This document shows positions 1 through 8,800 of a DNA stretch of 19,700 nt, piece by piece (within the stretch, counting starts at the first letter, position 1; each line of letters begins with the position of its first letter). The notes below the pieces were generated by a model. That model did no database searches and was not told the origin of the DNA. It saw nothing but the letters and a program-made list of their open reading frames with translations. Made by a program: the position numbers and the translations under genes. The stretch spans positions 826,185-845,884 of the forward strand of contig WELB01000014.1 of assembly GCA_009602725.1 (NCBI GenBank), read 5' to 3'. This DNA comes from Spirogloea muscicola. Its lineage: Eukaryota > Streptophyta > Zygnematophyceae > Spirogloeales > Spirogloeaceae.

Positions 1-399
1 CGAGCCCCGCCGAGAGCCCGCCGCGGCTCGCACTCTGGCCGCCGCCGCCCACCAGCCTCGCGCGCTCCCGCTCGCCGCTGGCGCCGGCGCGCCGTGGCAC
101 GTCTCCGTGGCACTCGTCCTCCTCCTACCCCTCGCTCTCTCTCTCTCTCTCTCCCCCGCGCCCTCCCCCTCTCGCGACACTCCTCCTCTCTGGCTATCTC
201 CTCGTCTCCTCCTCCCGCTCTCCCGCTCTTCCTCTCCCGCGCATTCCCTCCTGTACCCCGCGTCATGCACATGCAGTCCCTCCCTCTCCCTCCCATTACT
301 CGCCTCCCTATCCAGCTCTCTACCCCCGCAAAGCTGCAGTCACCTCTGAGTCCATCCCTTCCCATCGCCTCCATCATCTGCTAAACCCCCCAAGCCAAG
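1..399. promoter_or_regulatory. Upstream/leader region of the GIY-YIG gene
   Basis: No gene is supported here. The sequence is GC-rich, then strongly pyrimidine-rich (C/T on the + strand) from about 110 to 360, which fits a promoter and 5' leader of the downstream + strand gene. The frames open through it encode only Ser/Pro/Leu low complexity. An in-frame stretch starting at the ATG at 264 and ending at 384 could be an upstream ORF or an unrecognised first exon; I cannot decide between them. No TATA box is evident. Confidence 0.4.
135..153. repeat. (CT)n microsatellite
   Basis: An uninterrupted CT dinucleotide run of 19 bases lies inside the pyrimidine-rich leader. It is a simple-sequence repeat and probably length-variable. 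GA/CT tracts are common in plant-lineage core promoters and 5' leaders, but no role is shown here. Confidence 0.85.
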
Positions 400-447
400 A
401 TGAAGCTAAACCCCCAAACAGCTCCAGCTGCTGCTGCATCCAAGTGA
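400..447 (+). other. Possible upstream ORF (15 codons)
   Basis: An ATG at 400 opens a 15-codon frame, Ala-rich at its end, that stops with TGA at 445-447. It ends 65 bases before the predicted main start at 513 and does not overlap it. If the leader is unspliced, ribosomes would meet this ATG first, so it could reduce translation of the main frame. It may instead lie outside the transcript. Confidence 0.3.
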
Positions 448-512
448 CCCACGCATCCTCTTTGTGGCGTCTACCAGGTGTGCCAGCTGCGTTGCAGACG
501 CCAGCAGCACCG

Positions 513-2560
513 ATGGCAGCCACCGTGGGCGGCCCCTCTGCCACAGCGGCGGCAGCTGCAGGGCGCGTCCTCGCAGCCGTGTCGACGCCAGCCGAGCATG
601 GCGGCGGCCGCCCTGCCGCTGCGCGTGTCTCGGGCCTGCAGTCGCTGCGCCACGCCGTGACGTGGGTGCAATGGCGCCCGCCGTCAGCAGCGGCGGCAGG
701 TGCGGAGGAGAGGAGGGGTCCCGATGCGCTGCAGGCCGCCGCAGCTCCGGCTGCTGGCGCCGGCGGCAGCGGCGGCGGCGGCGGCGGCGGTGGCGGCACT
801 CCGGCGCTCAACGACCTGCCGCTGGTCAATTACATCAATCAGCGGGGATTCGTGCAGCCGGCGGTGGAGCCCGGCACGGCGGCCACCGTCTTCGCGGTCT
901 TTGACAAGAACAAGAAGATCCAGTACATCGGCTTCTCCAAGGACGTCCGCAACTCGCTGCGCACCCTGCTCGGCCGCCGCCCCGAGCTCTGCTACTTCTA
1001 CAAGGCCGCCGACCTCCCCACCCTCGACCAGCAGCAGATGATCAAGATCCGCGAGCAGGTCCGCCGCCATTGCCGTTGTCACGCGCTGCCTGCCGGTCGC
1101 TGGCGGCTGCGATTCGTGTATCTGATCCTTTGTGGTGGATGCCATGTTGGTGCTGCAGTGGATCTCGGAGCTGGGCTTGCCGCCGACGGGCAACGCGGAG
1201 CCTGCACAGCGGAAGCTATGGGAGCAGCCCGGCGACGCGGGCTCCATCTCCGAGCGCGGCAAGGTGGCCGCCGCGACGTCCAAGGCCAAGACCATGCTCC
1301 AGATCCTCGCGGACAGAGGTCTCAAGGAGGAGGTATGCGAGTGGCCACCCTCGTCTCTGTCTCCCTCCTCGTCCAGGGCCTGATTGTAGTTCGGTATCGT
1401 GCCTCTGCCATGCCGCCTGCGTGCATATGATGCAGGTCTGCCCTTTGTTCTGCGTGGCAGTTTGTGTACGACCCAGAGCTTCTGGAGAAGGGCCTGTGTG
1501 ACATTCAGACGGTAAGCTCTGCACTTTTACAGTTGGCCGCCAGTGCCCGACTGGTGCCGCCGCAAGCTTTGGCAATGCGTGGTGAGGCGGAGTCTGCTGC
1601 GACTGATCCGGCTCCCGCCACTATGTAAGCTGTGGCCAGTCCAAGGAGCAGAGCAAGGAGCAGCTGGAGGAGACGGAGCGCCAGCTATCGGAGGCGGCAT
1701 CGCGCCGCCGGGAGGTGGCGGTAGGTGCGCCCGACGGCACGGAGGTCAAGTTTGAGATTTTCCTGCAGAATAAGTTCAAGACCAACGGCGGGTGGATGTA
1801 CGACGTCAAGCTCTCGCACGATGACAAGGAGACGACGTAAGCGCCGCGCAGCACCTCTTCTGGCACCCCTTCTGGCGCTCCCCTATGACCTCCATTGCCC
1901 CTCATTGTGCGGCCCAAATGTGCACTTGTGCCGCTCAAGAAGGTCCTGCTTTGAGCATCTGCCTCACCATGGCGAGTCCAGGGTCAGAGCCGAGGCCCGG
2001 CAACAGAGTGAAGCTTCTTGCCGGCCCGCGCCCAGTGGTCATGGCCTGACTTCTTGCTCTGGCCTGGCTGTGCATCCAGCCACCGGGTGGTGTGCGGTGC
2101 CATATATCCTGAGGCGGCTGGCCTGCCGGAGGATGAGTTTATCGAGCGGACCTTCGCATTCCTGCTGGTTTGTTATCCAATCCAATCCCATCAAAGCTGA
2201 GAGAACATGAATATGAGTAAGTCAAGCGAAGCAAGAGTGTCATTAGAAGGTATGAGAATACGTCATGGAGCTCGCGATGACGATGGTCTGCCGGCTGCTC
2301 TGCGGCTCTTCTCTGCTCCGCAGTGGAAACGGCTGCCCCGTCGGACAGAGGGCGTGCTGACAGGCGACCAATTTGGCATCAACTATTTCTCGGTCTCGGA
2401 GGTCAGCCAGAAGTTTGACGACTTCCGTGGCTGGTTTGCCTCGGACCTGCCGGACGCATACTGGCGCTTCAACCGCCTCCACTCATACGGCAGCCAGGCG
2501 GACCCTGCGCCGCTGCTTGGGCCACCGCCACTCAGTATAGAGGCAGCCAGACTGTCATGA
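513..2560 (+). CDS. GIY-YIG-like nuclease-domain protein, probably plastid-targeted
   Basis: Predicted exons are 513-1058, 1159-1332, 1461-1511, 1640-1836, 2080-2167 and 2324-2560. All introns are GT-AG, phases are consistent, and the product has 430 residues. The ATG at 513 is the first in frame. The N-terminus (about 1-95) is Ala/Arg/Ser/Gly-rich with few acidic residues and resembles a chloroplast transit peptide. A GIY-YIG-like domain follows at about 124-200: VFAVFD in the place of the GIY strand, then QYIGFSKDVRNSL, then a WISELGLPPTGN segment after exon 1. This order resembles a family of small cyanobacterial GIY-YIG proteins. A Lys/Glu/Gln-rich, probably coiled-coil stretch lies at about 258-280, and an unrecognised region ends the protein (motifs VKFEIFLQNKF and TGDQFGINYF). 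GIY-YIG domains cut DNA, but the activity here is unproven because the first motif is divergent. A plastid DNA-repair or plastid-structure role is inference only. Confidence 0.8.
761..797 (+). repeat. GGC trinucleotide run encoding polyglycine
   Basis: A near-perfect GGC repeat, with single AGC and GGT interruptions, encodes a Gly-rich linker (about residues 84-94) between the presumed transit peptide and the GIY-YIG domain. It is a likely site of length polymorphism and of sequencing or assembly error. Confidence 0.85.
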
Positions 2561-2610
2561 AGGCAGCACCATTTTAGTAAGGCTCGGCAAGGCCGGTACT
2601 GCCAACAGTG

Positions 2611-2632
2611 GCTTAGTGTTTGCTTAGTGTTT
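2611..2632. repeat. 11-base perfect tandem duplication
   Basis: The 11-mer GCTTAGTGTTT occurs twice back to back, in the presumed 3' UTR of the GIY-YIG gene 50 bases after its stop codon. It is a small replication-slippage product with no evident function. Confidence 0.8.
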
Positions 2633-3338
2633 GGGCAACTTGGTGCAGCGATGATGGCGAAATGCATTGCTTCGGCAAGCTCTCATGCAGTCACCTAGCG
2701 CGAGCGTCATAGAGATTACAATTGTTAGAGCTGTGCTTCTGCATGCCGACCAGGCGATTTTGAAATGTCAGAGACTGATGGTCCCGTGCCGTTGAGGACG
2801 CTCAGGTGCTGTCAATGAGAGGTGCAGTTTGCCGCGGCACGAGGTGCCCTCGGTCCAAAATGGGGTGTTAGTACTCAGGTCTGTCAAGGAGATTCTGCAG
2901 AGCCACTGCTTCAAGATGGACTTGGCCTGCAGGAGGCATGGCAGTGGTCTAGGAGGGAGCAGAGCAGGACCTGTCTGGAGTCCACAGGCCGGTAGCTTTG
3001 CAGAAATTGCGGCTGCTGATGTTCAGAAAGTGGTTGTGAGAGCCAGTCAGAGGCAGGATGGCCGCCTGTGCAGGACAGTGCTGGGGCACACCACGCGGCC
3101 ATGGCAAGTAGGCCCGAATCTGCCAGCGAGGGTGCATTGTGGGGCTGTGTTCTAGGGGTGCAATGTGATTGAGCTGCCCGTGAGCGGCCGCCACATGAAG
3201 TTGGGGCTGAAGCGACAGCGGCATCCTGAGGGCGCGCCGTTTGGCTGACGCATTCGTCGTCAGGATGTCGGAGCTTCTAAGTGAAGGTAGATCTTGGATG
3301 CATTGTGGCAGGAACGATGGATCCTTTGAATATTCTTG

Positions 3339-3467
3339 TTTCTGGGCTGGCCAACCGGCCATCGCCCTCTTCTGGAAGCGTCTTTGTGAAACTGGAAGAA
3401 CTTCTTTCTTTCAAGTAGGCGCTTCCAGGAGAGGGCGGTGGCTTTGATAGGCCAGCCCGGAAAAAGG
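3339..3467. repeat. Inverted-repeat (hairpin) element, copy 1
   Basis: The arm at 3339-3380 is, after reverse complementing, closely similar to the arm at 3420-3467, with about 39 bases between them. The shared core reads CTTCCAG, then AGAGGGC, then TGGC, then GGCCAGCCC, then an A-rich end. A transcript from either strand could fold into a stem of about 35-40 bp. The right arm recurs at 15531-15577 with four mismatches and one single-base indel, so this is a dispersed family. A MITE-like non-autonomous transposon remnant is the simplest reading; no target-site duplication was established. Confidence 0.65.
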
Positions 3468-3911
3468 AATGAACAAGTTTCGATGGGCCAGCGAAAGCTC
3501 TAATACACGGAACTATTCTAAGCCCCACAGTCGCTGAAGTAGCCACTTAGCGCTCAGTGAACCGCTGTGGAGCTGCCGCAGGTCGGAGAAGCTTCGAAGG
3601 TGCTCCATGGCTGCCATACAGTAAGCTGGATGCAGCACACCTGCAGCAAAGACTGCGAAGGCAATACTAGCAATGCGAGGTGCGGCACACAGGAGTCGTC
3701 GCCAGTTTCGCTTTGCCGGCAGGTCAGCCGGTGCGCCTGCGCAGCCGGCGCTGGCTGCTGCGGCTGGCGGGGCATGGGCGCGGAGCACGGTGGCGTGGGT
3801 TGGCGGCCTGTGCCGCTTGCGGTGGAGCACTTAGTGACGTTACGCGGCGCGTCGCACGTCAGCTCGCCTTGCATGCAGCGCTCGGCAGCCTATCGAGGAC
3901 AACAAGCAGCG

Positions 3912-5280
3912 ATGGCTGGCGGCACCGCTGCCAGTGCCGTCTTCACTGGCACTGCCGCGGGCGCTCCGCCGGCGACAAGCAGTTCTGCAGCTTGCCAGCG
4001 CGCCGCTGCTGTGCACGGCAGCCGGACGCTGCTGAGCCAGGCCGCATGCCATGGCCGGAAGCTGCCCCATGCTGGCTGTGGCGGCCGTGGTGCCAGCCCC
4101 AATTGGCGTCGGCGCCGACGGCGGAAGAGCAGGCTGGCGGGCACGGCGAGGGCACTGAGCTGGAGGTGGGAGGACGAAGACACTGGCGGCGGCGATGTGG
4201 GCACTGGCACCCGAGGCGACTCTGGCAGCGAGAAGGGCGACGGTGCCGCTTTCGAGCACGGCGTGGCGCTCTTCAACGCGGGCCAGTACTATGCTTGCCA
4301 CGACGTGCTGGAGGAGCTGTGGCACCGCGCCGCCGAGCCCCAGCGCACCGCGCTGCACGGCGTCCTGCAGTGCGCCGTCGGCATCTACCACCTCCTCAAC
4401 CAGGTCTGCACGACCGCAGCCTGCTCGGTTTCCATTGCTCAGACCATTCTTAGCCTGGTCAAGTAACTAGAGGTTCATGATCATTGCCAAACTGGCTCCA
4501 TTAGTTGTCCTACATTCTACGAGCTCGGCTCATATCCTGTTAATACCAGGTTGTCCTCCTGCACTCTCCATTGATACGTTCGGCGCAGCACCGCTTCAAC
4601 ATGGCACCATTCTCTGCCCTTCAGCAGCGCTGCTGCATCTTACGATGGCTGCAGAACCACAAGGGCGCGATGGTGGAGCTCGGGGAGGGGCTCAACAAGC
4701 TGCGGCGCCTGCCCAGCCGCACCGGCCCTTTCCATGACTTGGAGCACCAGGCCTCCGCGCTCCTTGAGTTCATCTACAGCACACAGCTGGAGCACGCCGC
4801 CTGTGATCCTCAGCACCCCTGACGTCAATCAGTTTCTGCTCTTCCTTGCCAACCCATTAGTGCTTTGACATATGCTGAGTGAATTGGGTCCATGAACGCC
4901 TCACACAAACTTGTAGACGGAGTGCGTGCATAGCTGTCGCAGGGCAGCTTGCAAAGTACAAAGCAGCAAAATGGCTGATGAGCAACTCTGCTTGCTTTTG
5001 GTCCTGAGGGCAATTGTGATCCTATGATCACAATGATGCAGGTGCCGATGATGTCTGTGTGGCCATGGACGGGTCTGAAACGTCCTACCGCTTGCTGGGC
5101 GACTTTGCTGCTGGCCAACAGCTTTATGCTCTTCACGTCGATGTGAACGGGCTCGCTCGCCTTCGGTATTATCCTCTCCATGCAAGAAGCGAAAGCTCCA
5201 ACGACTTCCCGGCCCAGCCAGAGCAACAAGTGCTGCTGCCCATCCTCGATGCGTCAGAAGCAGATCTACGAAGCTGTTAG
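3912..5280 (+). CDS. DUF309 domain protein, probably plastid-targeted
   Basis: Predicted exons are 3912-4403, 4655-4802 and 5042-5280; both introns are GT-AG and the product has 292 residues. Residues 1 to about 75 (MAGGTAASAV...) are rich in Ala, Ser and Arg, like a transit peptide. An in-frame ATG at 3873 is an alternative start, and the frame stays open upstream to 3567. The DUF309 core begins near residue 114 with FEHGVALFNAGQYYACHDVLEELWH, matching the family's F-N-x-x-x-(F/Y)-x-x-x-H-(D/E)-x-L-E-E-x-W helix, and continues through LQCAVGIYHLLNQ and the exon 2 helices. Exon 3 supplies a tail (DDVCVAMDGSETSYRLLGD, then FAAGQQLY) that I associate with plant and algal members. Without the second intron, exon 2 would end early at the TGA at 4820-4822. 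The biochemical function of DUF309 is unknown. The fold is small, helical and bears a conserved His. Confidence 0.8.
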
Positions 5281-5486
5281 ACTCTGTGGTTTCGAAATCA
5301 TTCCATGGTACAACATTCATAGTCACAGAAGGGGCTGCGCTTGCACAACAAGTACATAAGCTGCTATGCGTCTTTTGACTGCGGACCTCCAGGCCTTTGT
5401 GAAGTTGAGGTATTTGGAGCACACAGGTTCTTAACTTGCACCTCATCTGACTAAGGCAGCAACATTATGTGAACCTTGATGTGCAA

Positions 5487-5491
5487 TTACA
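5487..5491 (-). terminator. Candidate polyadenylation signal (TGTAA) for NUP98-NUP96
   Basis: The - strand reads TGTAA here, 366 bases beyond the stop codon at 5857. TGTAA is the common green-algal poly(A) signal, but the pentamer is frequent by chance and the implied 3' UTR is rather long, so support is weak. Confidence 0.3.
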
Positions 5492-5574
5492 ATATGGTCT
5501 CAATCTTGCTCCAACATGAAGTCAAAAAGCCTCTGCCAATTCTCACCACCAACAGTGGGCACAGGAGCACAACA

Positions 5575-5674
5575 TCTGCCAAGAAGCCCGTCTATCTCTA
5601 CTTGACACTTGGCACTCTTGTACCTCTGCCAAGAAGCCCGTCTATCTCTACTTGACACTTGGCACTCTTGTACC
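5575..5674. repeat. Perfect 50-base tandem duplication
   Basis: Bases 5575-5624 are repeated without change at 5625-5674 (each unit starts TCTGCCAAGAAGCCC and ends CTCTTGTACC). The identity implies a recent duplication or an assembly artefact. It lies in the presumed 3' UTR overlap of the two converging genes and has no coding consequence. Confidence 0.95.
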
Positions 5675-5856
5675 TGTTCCAACGTCTACAGCCTTTCTCC
5701 CAATGGGGAGGTGCTACCGGCTGGGCTAGCTACCTTAGCACTGGTCCTATAAGAGAGCGCTTTATCCTTCTGACAGCTCAATGTAGCCCAGGCTTAAAAC
5801 AACATTCCACTACCACCTGACTGCCTAACTAAATTGTACCTGTTACCTGCCAGCTC

Positions 5857-8800
5857 TTAAGCCTCTTCAATGGATGGCCGACATGAGAGCCACGACTTGA
5901 AGGTTGAGACAGCAGCTTGCAGCTGGCACGACCGGTACTCCATTGACACAGGTGCCAAGAGAACCATGCATTCAAGGTCCAGCTTCTCGTCACTTGCGGC
6001 CCCTTGCTGAACCAGCTGCCCATCCGTGCAGAGGAGGCCAGCAATCTTGTCGGCCATGCTGGAGTACACAGCTCTGCCAGGATGAAGAATCATCCAAAAG
6101 CACTTCAGACATGCGACAGTGCAACTGCATATCAAGCCCGCAATTATGTTTGTAAGATCCCTTCAGAATCCCTTCTGCAACCCCCAGAGCGAATGTTACC
6201 TCAACTGTAGGCCATTGCCTGTCAGCCACTGAGCCAGCGGTTCGCGTAGCCGCTGGAAGAGTGCTTCACACCTAGCAACCAAGCCCGCTTCCAACATCTG
6301 CACCATTTATCAGCCATATTCAAGGGCCAATCAAAGCTGAATATGAGGAGGGCTCCAGACGAAGAATTGTACAGATTGCTAGCACAGATAACATTTCTCG
6401 CATGAGGCCGAATCTACATCAACACAAGCTGGACGAAACAATCAGGTGTTTGATGAAATGCTTTCTCCAATCTTACCTCTTCATCAAAGAATGCCAAGTC
6501 CTTCCTGAAAGAGTCCCTTAGGTAAAGGTAGTCAACAAATATAGATGCTCCCAACCTCCAATGCACAATCTCGTCCTTCTGCTTTTCCAATCTTTGCAAA
6601 ATCCTCCTCAGCTCAGACTCGTCTGCAACATTCAAAGGAGCTGTTTCATCAGCAGTATTTCTCAGCAAAGTGCCAGCAGGAGCAAATGCTAGGAGGCTGA
6701 CCAGCAAGGAAGGTAAAAGAGACCTTGCATATCCTGCCTTGTCTGACAGTCGACTCTGAAGGTCGCTTGCCTGAGTAGAAGAGGGTGGATGCAACTGAAG
6801 TCATGAAGAGTGCGTGGCCTTCCTCCAACTGGCCACCCTCAAGCAGGTGGTGAAGCTCGTTGCGATGTTCTCCGAGGTATCTATAGTACATAGCCTGCAC
6901 TTGCATGATTGCATCGCTACATTGTGTGACTGGATCATGCAGGCAATGGACCCAAGGGGCTCAGCAATCTAAAGAACCAACTGCCCTTATTGCCATGAAG
7001 AAACATGATTCATATTGATCCAGTACATACACCAAGAGGCATTGCATCTTTATTCACCCTTTCATTCCTTGAGATGAACGAGTACGCGATGCCAGACCTA
7101 CTGCTGACGAACTTATTCTGCAAGGCGCACCTCTGCTGAATGCATCCAAGGTGATGGAAGGTGCAGGTCCAGCAAGGCTTCTCGCTGCTCTTCGGAGTTC
7201 GTCCAATCTTCCACATACTGTGTGAGGATAGTCTCCACAGCCCGTTCATGTAGGTAGGGGAAGTTTTCAGACCTCGGCATGTGCAGAATGACATAGATAG
7301 CCCAGTGACATTGGCCTATGGCCAGCAGCTGGTCAGCCAAGCCCATGTGGAGGCCATTCAGATGCTCGCCACTTTGAGCACCTATTGCCTGGCAGAATGT
7401 AAAGCAGCGCCACTGGTATGAGTCACAGGTTAGTACAATGCTTATCAGCAACTGAGTAACTTCTGGACTTGTGGGATTCAAATGCTACTGGACTTTTGGG
7501 GTTGAGATATATAGGTGCACTTTGACGACACTCTACACTCCCTGCTTACGCTTGAAAATGATATAGCAGGATATCGCGGCGACATACCTGCAATGCAGCA
7601 TGGACTTCCCAAGCCAGTGCATTGTCCAGTTGATCTGACGTGTAAGATGCAGACCTCAGCATGGCCGTCGACTGCTTAGTGTCATCTTCTTTGACATCGT
7701 CGGCACTCCTGACGGCTTCTTGTGCATGGAGCTCCATGAGATGGTAAGCCATGTCCAGGGGCGCCGTCTTGGAGGGTGAGCGCGCCCCACCCTCCTCCAC
7801 ATACATGGCCAGCGGCGGCGGCGCATTGCCTGCTCGGACGCTGGCTACATACTCCGTGACAACGGAAGCGAGGGGCGTACTAGGCAGCAGCTGGTACCAC
7901 AGCATCAGGCCCAGATGCCGCTTCCAGTCGAGCGGCTCCTCGTCCTTGGTGGCCAGGTCGACCTGCCCGGCAAGCAGCCGATACAATCTCAGGCGGGAGC
8001 CGTCAATGAGCGGCGGCTTGAGGCCTTCGACGTCCCACACTGCCAGCTGCGCTTTCAGGTCCGCTCGGCTAGCAGATAGCCCGCCGCCCAGCGCAATGAT
8101 GCTGGCCAATCGGACATCCCCCACTTCGATGGCAATACCGGTCGCTTCCTCTAGCTGGTGCCCTGTGAGGTACTGGAAGATGGCCTTGGAGGCTGAGCCC
8201 ATTCCTGACTTTGCAAGGTCCGCCAAGCACCTCTCAACTTGCTCGCCAACATTGTCCTGCAGCCAGACACTGAACAGCGTCCGGCGGCGAGACGCCTCTG
8301 CTTCATGATTCAGGGCCGATGGTGGCAGCTGCGCTCCGCTGCCATCCCATCCAGCTTCCAGGAGGGCGCTGTCGGAGGGGTCCTCCACAGGCCTGCTGTG
8401 CTCAGCAAAGAGCACGTCCACTAAGTCCCACACCATGGCTCGGTGTCGCAGGATCAGCCGGCGATCTGGCATGCTCCCGAAGTCAGCTTCAAGGAGCTCG
8501 CGCTCCACCAGCGACCGGTGCTCGTTACACACCGCGGGCAGCCTTCGCCTGTCCAGGCTCACGCCACGGACTGGAGCTCGCAGCAACAACGTGGGTCCAA
8601 GTTCGTCTTTCTCATCTTCATCCGCCGCCTCTGTGCTCAGCATCTCCCTGTGCACCAGGAGCCCTGCAATCATGCTGTCTCGCTCGGCTGGCTCACAGAG
8701 AGCCACCTTCTCAATGTGGACAAGCGATGACAGGCCGCTGGAGGTGCCCATCGCAGAACCAGAGTGGACGAGCACCCCGCCAGGTCCCCACCCGACCCGG

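Larger units (their letters stand above)
2561..3872. other. Intergenic region between the GIY-YIG and DUF309 genes
   Basis: About 1.3 kb without a supported gene. It should hold the 3' UTR of the upstream gene and the promoter and leader of the DUF309 gene. I found no + strand TGTAA, the usual green-algal polyadenylation signal, after 2560. Frames up to about 137 codons occur on both strands (for example 2829-3155 + and 2949-3362 -), but they have no recognisable domain and no consistent codon bias. The region contains an inverted-repeat element at 3339-3467 and a short tandem duplication at 2611-2632. Confidence 0.5.
5281..5856. other. Convergent 3' intergenic region
   Basis: These 576 bases separate the stop codons of two converging genes, DUF309 (+) and NUP98-NUP96 (-), so both 3' UTRs must end here and may overlap. 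No further gene is supported. The region contains a perfect 50-base tandem duplication and one - strand TGTAA. Confidence 0.6.

Noticed and set aside
2829-3362. Frames of 108 (+) and 137 (-) codons between the first two genes
   Set aside because: No recognisable motif, no matching splice neighbours, and the two frames overlap each other on opposite strands.
3567-3911. N-terminal extension of the DUF309 frame
   Set aside because: The frame is open to 3567 but only from a GTG. Its sequence is Cys/Gly/Trp-rich without family similarity; starts at 3873 or 3912 give better transit-peptide-like leaders.
7010-7130. Possible additional NUP96 exon ([14 protein letters not shown])
   Set aside because: Including it needs a 13-base intron or leads to a stop. 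Joining 7131 directly to 6894 gives the expected Nup96 helix sequence.
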